Of a stretch of 64,000 bases of DNA, positions 35,140 to 46,329 are shown piece after piece; position 1 is the stretch's first letter; the number at the start of each line of letters is the position of its first letter. The position numbers and the translations under genes are program-made. The stretch lies in contig OY744517.1 in the NCBI GenBank assembly GCA_963556195.1, forward strand, positions 144,612,382 through 144,676,381. Direction: 5' to 3'. The notes under the pieces are model-generated. The model was not told the DNA's origin. It saw nothing but the letters and a program-made list of their open reading frames with translations, and did no database searches. This DNA is from Sepiola atlantica. Taxonomy: Eukaryota > Mollusca > Cephalopoda > Sepiida > Sepiolidae.

Positions 35140-36509
35140 ACGGAAACAGAGAGAGAGAGAGAACGGAAAGAGAGGGAGAGGAGGGGAACGGAAAGAGAGG
35201 GAGGGGAACGGAAAGAGAGGGAGGGGAACGGAAAGAGAGGGAGAGGAGGGGAACGGAAAGAGAGGGAGAGGAGGGGAACGGAAAGAGAGGGAGAGGAGGG
35301 GAACGGAAAGAGAGGGAGAGGAGGGGAACGGAAAGAGAGGGAGAGGAGGGGAACGGAAAGAGAGGGAGAGGAGGGGAACGGAAAGAGAGGGAGAGGAGGG
35401 GAACGGAAAGAGAGGGAGAGGAGGGGAACGGAAAGAGAGGGAGAGGAGGGGAACGGAAAGAGAGGGAGAGGAGGGGAACGGAAAGAGAGGGAGAGGAGGG
35501 GAACGGAAAGAGAGGGAGAGGAGGGGAACGGAAAGAGAGGGAGAGGAGGGGAACGGAAAGAGAGGGAGGGAGGGAACAGAGAGAGAGGGAGGGAGGGAGG
35601 GAGGGAAGAGAGAGAGAGGGAGGGAGGGAAGAGAGAGAGAGGGAGGGAGGGAAGAGAGAGAGAGGGAGGGAGGGAAGAGAGAGAGGGAGGGAGGGAAGAG
35701 AGAGAGAGGGAGGGAGGGAAGAGAGAGAGAGGGAGGGAGGGAAGAGAGAGAGAGGGAGGGAGGGAACAGAGAGAGAAAGAGGGAACAGAGAGAGAGGGAG
35801 GGAACAGAGAGAGAGAGAGGGAGGGAACAGAGAGAGAGAGAGGGAGGGAACAGAGAGAGAGAGAGGGAGGGAACAGAGAGAGAGAGAGGGAGGGAACAGA
35901 GAGAGAGAGAGGGAGGGAACAGAGAGAGAGAGAGGGAGGGAACAGAGAGAGAGGGAGGGAACAGAGAGAGAGAGAGAGGGAGGGAACAGAGAGAGAGAGG
36001 GAGGGAACAGAGAGAGAGAGGGATGGAACAGAGAGAGAGAGGGATGGAACAGAAAGAGAGAGGGAACAGAAAGAGAGAGGGAACAGAAAGAGAGAGGGAA
36101 CAGAAAGAGAGAGTGAGAGGGAACAGAAAGAGAGAGTGAGAGGGAACAGAAAGAGAGAGTGAGAGTGAGAGGGAACAGAAAGTGAGAGTGAGAGTGAGAG
36201 GGAACAGAAAGAGAGAGTGAGAGGGAACAGAAAGAGAGAGTGATAGTGAGAGGGAACAGAAAGAGAGAGTGAGAGTGAAAGGGAACAGAAAGAAAGAGTG
36301 AGAGGGAACAGAAAGAGAAGGAACAGAAAGAGAAGGAACAGAAAGAGAAGGAACAGAAAGAGAAGGAACAGAAAGAGAAGGAACAGAAAGAGAAGGAACA
36401 GAAAGAGAAGGAACAGAAAGAGAGAGTGAGCGGGAACAGAAAGAGAGAGAGTGAGAGGGGACAGAGAGAGAGAGAGTGAGAGGGGACAGAGAGAGAGAGA
36501 GTGAGAGGG

Positions 36510-36553
<44 letters not shown>

Positions 36554-36590
36554 ACAGATAAATGTGAGAGGAAAGAATGGAGAGAGAGGG
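34380..36590 (+). repeat. Purine domain 2, satellite arrays
   Basis: About 2.2 kb almost purely purine on the + strand. Sub-arrays in order: GGGGAACAGAAAAAGAGAGA (34700-34900), a 25-bp unit GGGAACGGAAAGAGAGGGAG.. (about 34950-35570, roughly 20 copies), GGGAGGGAAGAGAGAGAGA (35570-35760), GGAACAGAGAGAGAGAGAGG (35760-36060), GGAACAGAAAGAGAGAGTGA (36060-36300) and GGAACAGAAAGAGAA (36300-36420). Very long frames on both strands (over 500 and 600 codons) are composition artefacts. Confidence 0.95.
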
Positions 36591-37069
36591 AGGGGGAAGT
36601 GTGAAAGATTGTAATAAGTAAATTAAATGAATGATGTAATGGTGGGAGTGGGTATGGGGAAAAGAATTTCACAGTTATTTCCCAATAGGAAAGAGGCCAT
36701 TAAAAGTATTGCTAAGGGACTGCGACTTTCAGATCAACAGAAAAATAAAACAAATTCAAATTGAATAAAGAGAGATTTCAAAGATGGCCTTATACATTGT
36801 TTAGAGGAGAGAAAAACTGGGGTTTGGTAAGTGGGTCATCTCTCAATAGAAAGCGAAGAAACTGTGTGCAGAGAAATATTGATGGGAAACATGGGTAATT
36901 AAAATGTTCAGAATATATATAAGTAAAATGAAAAACAAAAACAAAAAAACGAGGGGATACATATTTTCTATCAACAAAATTTTAGTCACTAGAGCTCTTT
37001 CATCCAACATGTCACAAAAAAAATGATTTGGCAAATGAAAAAAAAATGAAATAAAAAGCAAAAATATCG

Positions 37070-37800
37070 ATTCGTCATCATATTCATTTTAAAGTCATTT
37101 TACATGTTGGCATGTGTTAAATGGCTTCTAGAAATTGACCTCCAAACTAACCTATCTCTGGGCATGTTTTTATCCCTCTTTTGCTCAAATCCATCCTTAT
37201 CACTCCCTCTACATTGGCCTTTCCCTATAAACTGACCCTGCTACCTCAACTGTTCTACGTCTACTAACCAAAGAGCTCTCATCCATTCTTTCAACATGCC
37301 CATACAAATGAAGTTTACGTTTCTACACATTTCTCACTATACTGTTCAGATTTAATCTTTCTCTGAGGTCATCAGAACTAAGCCTGTCTTTAAAACTCAC
37401 ATTACACATCCATCATATCATACAATTTCTCTCCATGCAACGCATGCCCTCAACCCTCATTGGCCAGGTTTCACTTCTATACATCATCACACTGCACACA
37501 CATACCTGGTAGACTTACTTCAACCACCTCAACTATTGCTATCACACAAGCACCAGCTTCTCCCTGTGCTCCAATGGTATCAACAAATGAACAAAACTTC
37601 TGAACATCCCCAATAGTCTCACCATCCAAATATACTTTCTCCACATCCGAGTTCTCATCTCTCTCCATTGTCTTACACTTCTTGCACACAAACTGGTTAT
37701 CATCTCTGAAACTACCAGTAAGTCCATTGCACTTTTCACGTTCTCAATTCTTACGAGTACCACAAAAAATTGAGTTGCTTTCACCTCCCTTTCGACAAAC
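37070..37800 (-). pseudogene. RTE-like LINE reverse transcriptase C-terminal half
   Basis: On the minus strand: CNGLTGSFRDDNQFVCKKCK (about 37730-37672, CxxC zinc-finger-like), then DVEKVYLDGETIGDVQKFCS and VDTIGAQGEAGACVIA, the thumb-side block 'V..FCYLGD.I...GG....I..RI' of RTE-type LINEs. Further decayed codons follow to the 3' UTR motif at 37085-37125. The normal 'FCYLGD' reads FCSFVD, and frameshifts separate the blocks. Confidence 0.75.
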
Positions 37801-37804
37801 AGAA

Positions 37805-38540
37805 TAGGAGACCTTTCCTCAAAATAAACATTCAATAAATTCTCGTATAAAAAAAAAGTTGAATAAATTTTAAAGCACTCGACTAAAAGTAAAACAGAAA
37901 ATTCCATTAGAAATTTAATGACATAAGAATAGGAAATTTCCACATAAGAATAGGAATCTAGCTAATGTGTTTATGGAAATAAACTTTACCAGACGTTTCT
38001 TGCGATACATGGCAAATAAGCTATTAAAATCTTCATCTTGGGGTTTTGGATTGAACATAATCGGATGTGTTTTTCATAGCTCTTCTTCACTCTCCCTGAA
38101 CGAGCAAAGGAAGACTGACATTATGCCGTTTGAACTACTCGCATAATATTACTTAATACTATAAACAACTTGCAAAGAATAAAAACTACAAATGGTAACT
38201 TCAGAGCAATATAAGTGTACATTGCTTTTGTTGCTACAATCACATTACGACTCAGAAAGGAAGTGGACGCCATGCCACTGCGACTACTGCTGCTGCCAAC
38301 AAAAAAAATTATTACAACACCCAAACCTCACAACTAATTAAGCTACTACTGTTGAGACGTGTACATCACAGCACAACTTTTCATAAGACTTCTGTTTACA
38401 CGTTGTCCAAATAAGAATCGCAACATGGTAATGCTACACATAAATGGTTTTCTAAGAGCAATAAAGACAGAATGAAAAATTTTTCAAACAATTTAAATAC
38501 ATTCTATGTAGTAATTGAAACAACTCTTATTCAATCTTTC
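37805..38540. other. No gene recognised; LTR-like similarity
   Basis: 37870-38010 resembles the LTR-like family (TCCATTAGAAATTTAATG, ATGGCAAATAAGCTATTAAA). Otherwise nothing is seen. Confidence 0.4.
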
Positions 38541-38544
38541 TATT

Positions 38545-38910
38545 TTTTTTGGGGGGGGGGGAACGAAAGACATTAGTGTTAGATAACAAAGGGAGGCAAC
38601 GGATGGAGAGGACCCTAAAAGGTGGGGGGGGGGGAGCTAAAAGCGGAAAATCACCTCACTTTCGTTTGGAGAGCGGTCTGGCTCTTGAATCTGCGACCAG
38701 CCGAGGAACGAGACGCGAGAAACGGGCGGTCCTCTTCCAGCCGGTTCAATGCCGGGGAGGTGAAATGTAGTGTAACCAAAAATGGCCTGACTGATACGCA
38801 AGGGATCCTCTTTCTCCAATTAATTCTTGCTAGACTACTCTCTCTCTCTCTCGTACATGTGCAGTTAATTTCTGTCTGTCATGTTAAATAAACTCTTTTA
38901 AAAATGAAAT
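38545..38910 (+). other. GC-richer segment with poly(A) signal
   Basis: Two G runs (38552-38561, 38627-38635), then a GC-rich stretch (GAACGAGACGCGAGAAACGG), a CT run at 38840-38854, and AATAAA at 38887. It might be an LTR end or a terminal exon of an unknown transcript. No protein motif supports either reading. Confidence 0.25.
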
Positions 38911-39210
38911 CCAGTGTCCATGTGGTTATCGATCAACAGCTGAGAGACAAGCCAGCAGCGACGAAACTTGGGTTGCCACAGAAGATGAACGTGTATATAA
39001 CGATGTATACACCCACAAAGGTAAGCAGTATCCAACATTAGTAATGATACCAAAATGGTAGCCAGGTAGTACTCATCATTTTAGATTTAAAAACAATTTC
39101 AGTTTACATCTTTTCACATAAGAAAATGTAATATTTGTTGCAGTAGAATGAGAGGAAATGAAAGCCAAAAGTTTAGTTAAGTGGTTATTTAGCCTTTTTT
39201 TTACCCTTTG

Positions 39211-39545
39211 ATGCCTATTTTACTCTTGTGGACCCCTTTTGATTTCTATTTTACTCTTGTGGACCCCTTTTGATTTCTATTTTACTCTTGTGGACCCCTT
39301 TTGATTTCTATTTCACTCTTGTGGACCCCTTTTGATTTCTATTTCACTCTTGTGGACCCCTTTTGATTTCTATTTTACTCTTGTGGACCCCTTTTGATTT
39401 CTATTTCACTCTTGTGTACTCCTTTTGATTTCTATTTTACTCTTGTGTACTCCTTTTGATTTCTATTTTACTCTTGTGTACTCCTTTTGATTTCTATTTT
39501 ACTCTTGTGGACCATTTTTGATTTCTATTTTACTCTGGTAGACTC
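39211..39545 (+). repeat. 31-bp minisatellite, about 11 copies
   Basis: Unit TACTCTTGTGGACCCCTTTT GATTTCTATTT (31 bp) with small variants (GTACTCC for GGACCCC in copies 7-9). It is unrelated in sequence to the 31-bp array at 8380 but has the same period. Confidence 0.95.
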
Positions 39546-39549
39546 CCAT

Positions 39550-40855
39550 ATCTATTCAATGTTTAAAAGCTCCTATTGTATTTTTATAATTAAATATTAT
39601 TAGGAATCATAAAACTTGTAAAATATTTTGTATATTGTTAAAGTAACTAATTTATTATACATAAACTTTATCAATTAACCAATGAAAAATGAATATTCAC
39701 TTGTAAAATAAATCATAAATTTGGAAGTATTTATTAAAAGAATATTACAATATTCACTAGAACTTCTTGTAGAAGCGAAAACGGCCAACAAGATCCATTG
39801 AAGTTAAAACTGGCATAGGAGTACTGGTGCCTGGTTGTTGGATAATTCTTACTGACCTGTCGTAAATGACACAGAGATATTAGACTTATGTTTGTCAGTG
39901 TAAATCAGTTTGCTCTTGTCTTGCGGGTGTTGAAGAATGGAGGGCCAAAGCCAATTGTAAAAGCAGAGGTAGAGAAAGCTCATTTACATGGATACCATGT
40001 GTCGGAGATTGAGAAGAGATGGCCAGCAGTGATGTGTTGAACTATGTTTAGTTCAAAAGAAAGGAGAGAGAGTTGCTTTCTTGCAATAAATATGTCTAAA
40101 GGCAAAAAGATCTTCATGTATGCCTAAATTACTATCATAGATTCCCAATTTAGTACAAGTGAACACCGATTTTGTCTGTTGGCAGTGAGATTATCAAGTT
40201 CCCTCTCGTGATTTTGTCCAAATTAAAAGAGAAGCTGGACCAACAGTTGCTGGAAAATTGGTGACGCACCTGTATTTTGTTTATGTGGACCTCAAAAGAT
40301 ATTATACAAGTTTACAGGGTCCATATGGATCCTAGTTGAGAAACACTCGTCAAGATAAATGGAAAAAAGAGAATCATATTTAAAAGAACTCACCTGTGAA
40401 TGTTCTGGACTTGGAAGCAATAATTTCAGTCTTGTTTTTGACTGTCACACACAAATGCATCATAACAATCATCGTAAGTATCATTATAATACTTTGGAAC
40501 AGCAGTGGGAATTCATAGAATTTGCCAAACCTGAAACAAAAGCAAGCGAACATTAAATAATGGAAACTTGGAGAAGTTTTAATGGAGAATCAAACAGAAA
40601 TAAAACTGGAAAGAAAGATAAAAAAAGCAGATTAATTTCAAACTGTAAAAATAAAACACGGTAGATTTATTTATTCATCTTTTTTTTTTTTTTTACTAAT
40701 GATTCATCATTTATCAAGGCCAAAAGCCACCCATGGCGGACAGGTTTGGCATCAAGAACTTTGGTGAAAATCCAGGAGAAGTCGATATCAAGATCTGTCA
40801 TCTTCTGGTCATCGGTGTGTGTGTGGCAAACAAAGATGTGCCAGGCTCAGAACCG
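39550..40855. other. No gene recognised
   Basis: 39900-40350 has fewer A/T runs but no open frame with a known motif. Confidence 0.5.
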
Positions 40856-40860
40856 CAAGG

Positions 40861-41205
40861 TATTTATCTACCTCCCACAGCGGTAAGATGTGACACAAGG
40901 TCGGAAAGTGGGATTTGATAAGTCAGCACTCTAGAGGAAGAGCACTTATGACCTTTAAAAATTGCCTGGGCAGCCCCGTCGGCATTTCCCGATAAGGGCG
41001 CCTCAGGCGATTAGCAATAAACTAACCCCTTCTCAAAGGGTGATAAGGCAAAGCCTGGGAGGGTGGACCTCCTAGAACTGCACAGGACAAACCCACAGAC
41101 CGGTGGAATCAAGGCCCAAAGGCCAAGACGGTACCGGTCTATAGGGTGTAGTATCCATCGGAACAGATACTATAGTTTGATCTTAGCCAAAAGGCCACGA
41201 AAAAT
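40861..41205 (-). mobile_element. U2-headed SINE, type A, copy 3
   Basis: Minus-strand head TGGCCTTTTGGCTAAGATC, AAAGTATAGTATCTGTTCC (GTAGTA reads ATAGTA), a full hairpin region and body to the CTTACCGCTGTGGGAGGTAG end. About 35 bp near the 3' end (the CTGGCCTTGTGCCTAACTCC part) is deleted. No target duplication was found. Confidence 0.8.
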
Positions 41206-41484
41206 TTCCCTGATTTTGCATTAACTGCTGAGCATTGTTGCTCTCTGTGTTGACGGTAAAGATTAACAAAATAGCTGTGAAGAGACTTCATGCAGACCTA
41301 ACAACCCTGAGGCATGATATTGGTGAGCTCTATACAGATGCCCAACTCACTTAAACAAACAAGGGTGAGGATTAATACAACGGATAGATCGACAGTTGAG
41401 TGATGATGAATATTATGAGAGGATTAAAAATGATGAATGAAATAAACAAAGTTTGATTACTTATGGGGACTGTTTATGTAAAGT

Positions 41485-41625
41485 ATTTGTTGACATTGGA
41501 TTTGAAGATGATCATGTTGTAGTCTGCAGGGTAGCAGTTCTGTGATAATGTGTTCCACAGATCAGAATTTCTTGGAAAGAAACTCTGTTCATGGAAATTC
41601 CACCTGATGTTAGGTGTACGGAGGA
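41485..41625 (+). repeat. LINE-tail-like dispersed repeat, copy 3
   Basis: TTGACATTGGATTTGAAGAT, TGTAGTCTGCAGGGTAGCAG and CTGTGATAATGTGTTCCACA; partner of 26485-26625 and 12640-12800. Confidence 0.6.
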
Positions 41626-41629
41626 AGGG

Positions 41630-42610
41630 TACACTTTTTTCCTCTTCACTGTCTGTCTCTCACTACACTCTTTCTTATTCCTCCCTTCCTTCCTCATAAA
41701 ATATTAAAACATGATACATAAAAGAGAGTGAAAATCACAGATGTAAACGAAAGAGTCTACACTAACAGTGTCTAAACACAATCGAAATAGACACATATTG
41801 CCAGGGTAAACAATTTATAGAGAGATGCATGGGCGATATAAAGTAAATACGAGTTAATTAGATATTATCTGGGAACAATAGCTGCGATCAGTAGAAAAGA
41901 TGTCTGCTAAGACAGCTAGCTGTCTGGGAGTTTTGTCTAACTGCGACAATAAATGAGATCTGATAAAACAATGTCAAAAGTGTGAAAACCATATAAAAAT
42001 ATAGAGCCAGGTGCAACACGCTCGCTTAGTTTTAAGCCCACAGCCAGAAAGAGGAAAAACCTCATTTTGAATCTCGCATTTGTATTTCTAAATACAATTT
42101 CAGGTTGGTCAGTAATGATTAAATGGAGATAACTTTCATATGGTTCAAGGGAAATAACTCCTGAATATTCTGAGCCTACAGATGTATAAATGTCCAGGGG
42201 ATCTTGTATTTATTCATGTAGATAAAAGTGTTGTCATCTGTTTTAATCGATGAATAATAAATAACACGGATCTAACAAAGAAACAATGAAAAGGTCAGAA
42301 GAGACAGAATCAACGACCAAACAGGACGAACATCGGCCTCCCTTCCCCGCACTGCAAGAACATGTTCATTTAGACTGTCAAATTAACAAGTGATAAGTAA
42401 AGTTCTTTATTGCAGAGGTTAATGTTCTAACGACATTAGCCTTTAAATTTCGCAGAAACAAAACCCTTTTGGTATTTCTGTGATGCATTGCATTGGAATT
42501 AGTGTTTTTGAACTTATTGGAAAACAGAGGTCAAAGTCAATAGTTCTTGTAATTAAACTGCCAACATTATTGGTATGTTTATTTGGATTATTCAGACTAC
42601 TGTTCTCATC
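41630..42610. other. No gene recognised
   Basis: No recurring repeat or coding motif. Confidence 0.5.
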
Positions 42611-42619
42611 TTGGATGTT

Positions 42620-42836
42620 CCTATTTACTTGCCTCCCTACAAGGGCAAAGATAGAGACAAGGTCAGTTTTTTATGTGGGGAAAATCCAATTCCCCCCAAA
42701 AAGGGCACTCTGGATTGGAAATGAAATAAAAATTGCCTCAGTCTAGAAGGACTTCTCCTTCACTGACCGAGGACAGAATAGACTAAGCCTAGCATCAAAG
42801 CAGATACTACACTTTGTTCCGAGCCAAAAGGCCAAG
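42620..42836 (-). mobile_element. U2-headed SINE, type B, copy 1
   Basis: Minus-strand head CTTGGCCTTTTGGCTCGGAA, CAAAGTGTAGTATCTGCTTT, then a body unlike type A (AGTCTATTCTGTCCTCGGTC, GTCCTTCTAGACTGAGGCAA) and a tail GGGAGGCAAGTAAATAG. ATGTT occurs on both sides (42615-42619 and 42837-42841), a possible short target duplication. Partner of 57529-57748. Confidence 0.75.
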
Positions 42837-43004
42837 ATGTTATTTGTACAATGTACACCTCCGACCTTCTTCAGATCCGTCTTGTCGAATTCAGGAATCT
42901 CTATGGAATTTGAAACTGAACCTTTTATGTAATCCACAGGGTAAATTGTTCTTGTTCCATCAGACATGACCGAGTAAAAGTCTTAAGTAATTTATATTAT
43001 ATTA

Positions 43005-43102
43005 TTAGTACCACCTGTACTGAGGATCAAACCTTCAACTCCCCAGAAAACTTGTTTAGAACTGATTATTACTTATCACTTTATCCGTTGCACCATGGGT
43101 CC
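43005..43102 (-). mobile_element. tRNA-derived SINE (tRNA-Val-like), copy 1
   Basis: Minus-strand GGTGCAACGGATAAAGTGAT..AATAATCAGTTC..GAAGGTTTGATCCTCAGTAC parallels 44333-44410. GTTTGATCC is a degenerate box B. Not a functional tRNA. Confidence 0.5.
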
Positions 43103-43109
43103 ATCTGTT

Positions 43110-43885
43110 TGTTTATCCAGTTTGGGTATTTAGGGTGCTGCGAGTGTCTCCGACTCCAGGGTGAGCAACACCAGGCAACGTCTCATACCTGAAAGCAGTA
43201 GTAAAACTTGCCATATCCCCGAACTCAGAACTTTCGGCACCTGAGAACTCGTCATTCCCACATTCTAGCGGTGTGTCTGTCAATGCCCTATCAGAAGAGT
43301 TTCATCCACCTAGCTACAACAGCTAGAAGCAGCTTGTAACACAGAAAGGGGCATATGTAACATCACATAGCGTGACAGTAGATATCCAATCAGTTGGAAC
43401 GTACCAGCAAAACATCCACGTCCAGCTGCCAACAAATCTTTTCTGTATGGTAACTCTCTTGAATACTAGAGGGAGGTTAACAGGTGCTACAACTTGCTCA
43501 AGGGGGGCCTGGAACTACGCAAGACAGGGATGTTCAACTACCTGAGATATCTTACATATCTGCATACCATACCACCAGCCAAATCAATTTTTTGTTAGCT
43601 CTTGGACTACGATTAGACTTGTTGGTTCTGATCAGTGCTCAGGAGAGCATTCTCTCAGGCATTACCTCCTTCTTTTGAGGGGGAGACGAAAGGGTTAAAC
43701 CTCCCTCCCTTCGTTAGGAGGGGGGGTATCACTTGAGGAGTCACTACCAGGAAATTTCAATGGGTCCGATTCAACCAATCTTTATAAGTGGATTCATACC
43801 AGTCTTTGGCATCATTGTGATACTCCACATTAAAGTTCGCATTTGTGTTTGGTAAATAGAAACATTATCGATGCTAATAGATATA
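43110..43885. other. No gene recognised
   Basis: Moderately GC-rich sequence with no recurring family and only short frames. Confidence 0.45.
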
Positions 43886-43889
43886 TGCG

Positions 43890-44253
43890 CTCTCTGGGAC
43901 TAAATAAGTGCAAATGGCTGATAGCAACCTTCCCAAGAGTCCAACATTCAAACTTCTCGGCCTAACATTCACAGGCAACATGAATTGGAATAAACACATA
44001 GAAGATACTGCCAAATCTGCTGCAAAGAAGGTGGATTTCTTCTACTGAGCTAGAAAACTTCTCTCACCTGCCAGTAACCTATATCTCTATAAGGCCACCA
44101 TTCGCCCATGCATAAAGTATTGTTTCCACATCTGGGTTGATGCACCAACCGCTAGTCTCCCCCTCTTGGATAAGGTGCAAAAAGACTCTAGCCTAATAGA
44201 TCCCACACTGTCTACCAAGCTCCTGCCCCGGTCCAATCACCGCAATGTTGCAT
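43890..44253 (+). pseudogene. Jockey-like LINE fragment
   Basis: Same ORF region as 24150-24480: SPTFKLLGLTFTGNMNWNKH, then YLYKATIRPCIKYCFHIWVD and a broken LLDKVQK block. Stops and indels. It is cut at 44253 by the small U2-derived insertion. Confidence 0.75.
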
Positions 44254-44316
44254 CTGAGGACAGAAAGATGAAGTGTAGTATCAGAACAGATACTACATTT
44301 TGCTCCTAGCCAAAAG
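44254..44316 (-). mobile_element. 63-bp U2-head-only retroposon
   Basis: Minus-strand sequence begins CTTTTGGCTAGGAGCAAAAT and continues GTAGTATCTGTTCTGATAC, i.e. the U2 head, then about 30 bases ending TCTTTCTGTCCTCAG. Perfect 9-bp duplications ATGTTGCAT flank it (44245-44253 and 44317-44325), inside the LINE fragment. It is either a severely 3'-shortened type B SINE or a separate insertion of a short U2-derived RNA. Confidence 0.7.
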
Positions 44317-44329
44317 ATGTTGCATTTTG

Positions 44330-44412
44330 GATATGTGGCATAATGGTTAAAGGTGTTGATTAACAATCAGTTCTAAAGGCTGAAGGTTTAATCCTTACTA
44401 CAAGAGATATAC
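44330..44412 (+). mobile_element. tRNA-derived SINE (tRNA-Val-like), copy 2
   Basis: GTGGCATAATGGTTAAAGG (box A TGGCATAATGG), GATTAACAATC anticodon arm with AAC, then GAAGGTTTAATCC (box B relic). The same order occurs on the minus strand at 43005-43102. Confidence 0.5.
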
Positions 44413-44814
44413 TTAAAATACTTATAAAATAACAAAAATGAACACTTCTACTGGTGTAAAAAGAACAATCTACCCATTTGGATTAAATAAATGGTTCAGT
44501 TTAAAGTTCTGTATAGGTTACCGAGTTTGACTAGAATATTCCCATCCAAATTATTTTTATTATTATCTAAAGTACAGTTCTAGCAAACACACTGCTAATA
44601 CTATTGGTACTACCAAATATATGCGCCTTCTGGAAACAAATATTTAATAGTTTTATGAATGCCTATAAAGAGATTATAGTTATTCTCCTTCCTTTTTAAG
44701 TTTTCTCATAAATTTACACACAAAAATGTTATTTATGAAAATAAAACAATTAAATAATAAATCAATAATATCAGAAGGTGATTTATTAGAATTTGCTTTT
44801 TCAAATCATTTCCC

Positions 44815-45110
44815 ACTATGAAGAGGACCTTTTCTACTCCTCATACAAAAGTCGCAAGGGTCAACTACTCAAGGCTCAAGAGAACTGCCTTACAAAAGCC
44901 AAACAACTCCTCAACAAGGCCAAACATCCAGTCGAGCCAGGAATGCTCTGGTTTTTCTCAGGACCAGTTGTACAACATAAGAACAGATGGCAAGCTTACA
45001 ATCAGCACAGTACAAGTTCTATCAAACTGTGATGATTTAAGCAAACACCATGTCATGTCACCCCACATCTTCAAAAGGGGATAGACTCAATTCAGATGGT
45101 TATACTGAAT
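44815..45110 (+). pseudogene. Mariner transposase fragment
   Basis: LFYSSYKSRKGQLLKAQENC (about 44828), KAKQLLNKAKHPVEPGMLWF then a shifted FSGPVVQ for the usual FSDEK block, then LPHIF.. at about 45058 and LNSDGYTELL. The first catalytic aspartate is replaced (FSG). It ends at about 45110 where the Penelope-like element begins. Confidence 0.75.
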
Positions 45111-45124
45111 TGCTATCCACTAGA

Positions 45125-45960
45125 CGAATTTAATAATTTTAGCCTGTTCAAAATTAAGAGTGCTGATGTTGCACTACGTGAGAGAAAAGTGCCTTCAGAG
45201 AATTGTTATTTTTTATATCTCTTTTGTGTTCCCTAAGCCTCTTAATCAATTCCCGTTGAGTTTCACCTATGTATGTTTGATGACAATTATTACATGGGAT
45301 AGTGTATATACCAGCGTGAGAAGTGGTTTTCGAGATTGTTTAGTTGTATTTAGTGTTTGTTTAATAGTTTGTCAAGAGGTTTGTATTGTCGGGATTCCAA
45401 GTTTATTGAGCATGTTGCAAATAATTGTGCTATTGGAATGGGTTAGTAGAAGTAGATGTTTATTTATGAGAAAAATATTAGGTATTTGAGAATTTTGTGT
45501 GTTGTTCTTAGAGAATATACGTAGGGCTTTTTTCTTAGTATTTAATATGAGGTGTATGGGGTATTGAAGTGTCTTAAGAGAGTTAGTTAATATATTTAAT
45601 TTCATCATCTAAGTATTGAGGACTACAGATCCTGAGAGCCCGTAAGAAAAAGCCAATTATCATACTTGTTTTTATTTTGTGGTTATGGTGTGAATAGAAA
45701 TGTATATAGTCGTTTCTGTAGGTGGGTTTGCGATATAGTTTGTTGTTAGATTTTATAATGAGTGTGTCTAAAAAAGGTATCAAATTATTTATTTCTGTTT
45801 CATATGTGAACTTTATGGAGGGTTCAACTGTATTTAATTTGTTTTTGAGATTCTCAATTTGTGTGTTTTCGTGTAGAAAGATTAAAATGTCATCGATATA
45901 TCTAAAATATTCAATGTTAGGTGGTGATCTGAATTTGAAAGAGCCCGATTCTTTTTTTTT
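45125..45960 (-). pseudogene. Penelope-like element, RT and GIY-YIG fragment
   Basis: Minus strand, in order: FRYIDDILIF with the RT YIDD box (45889-45900), PFLDTLIIKSNNKLYRKPTY and YIHFYSHHNHKIKTSMIIGF (about 45775-45650), NTQNSQIPNIFLINK, then the endonuclease: AGIYTIPC (GIY at 45304-45312), NNCHQTYIGETQREL (YIG at 45265-45273), KRLREHKRDIKN. This reverse transcriptase plus GIY-YIG order defines Penelope-like elements. At least two frameshifts and stops; the N-terminal RT half is missing. Confidence 0.85.
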
Positions 45961-46059
45961 CCTGTCCCCCCCCTTTTCCTCATTTATTTATCGAATGTTC
46001 TATGGAACGTTATATAAACCGTTGATTTTTGAATGCTCACTTTTCAAACTTTTCTTCAA

Positions 46060-46155
46060 TCTCCCGTCCTGATGAAACCTAATAAAGGTGAAACGTAGAT
46101 GGATATTTAATTAATATTTTGGTTTTTCTTATTTCATTTTCCATTACGTTGGAAC
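46060..46155 (+). ncRNA. Hammerhead-ribozyme-like motif
   Basis: CTGATGA (46069-46075), a 4-bp stem ACCT/AGGT with an AATAA loop, GAAA (46090-46093), CGTAGATGGA pairing with TCCATTACG across about 40 bases, and TT at 46149-46150 where cleavage would fall. These are the conserved hammerhead core elements. Helix I (sequence before CTGATGA against GGAACA) pairs poorly. Hammerheads are known in Penelope-like elements, but this one is on the strand opposite to the RT fragment. Confidence 0.35.
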
Positions 46156-46167
46156 ATTTTTCCATTC

Positions 46168-46170
46168 TTT

Positions 46171-46211
<41 letters not shown>

Positions 46212-46325
46212 AAAATGAAAAGAGGAAACCAACCCAAAATATTAGGCCTGCCTTTTTTAATTTTCCATTACGTTGGAATATTAGTTCCATTTTTATACAT
46301 TATATATATATATATATATATATAG
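46168..46325. repeat. Two (TA)n tracts behind a duplicated segment
   Basis: TA runs at 46172-46209 and 46301-46323, each preceded by TTTTCCATTACGTTGGAA (46137 and 46260). The duplicated unit is about 122 bp. Confidence 0.85.
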
Positions 46326-46329
46326 GTAT

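Noticed and set aside
34551..36672. Open frames of more than 500 and 600 codons on opposite strands
   Set aside because: Both are products of the purine satellite array (R/E/G on +, S/L/P/F on -), with no domain, codon bias or splice context.
38545..38910. Solo LTR or 3' terminal exon
   Set aside because: AATAAA and GC-rich sequence are suggestive, but there is no TG..CA boundary pair, target duplication or second copy in the window.
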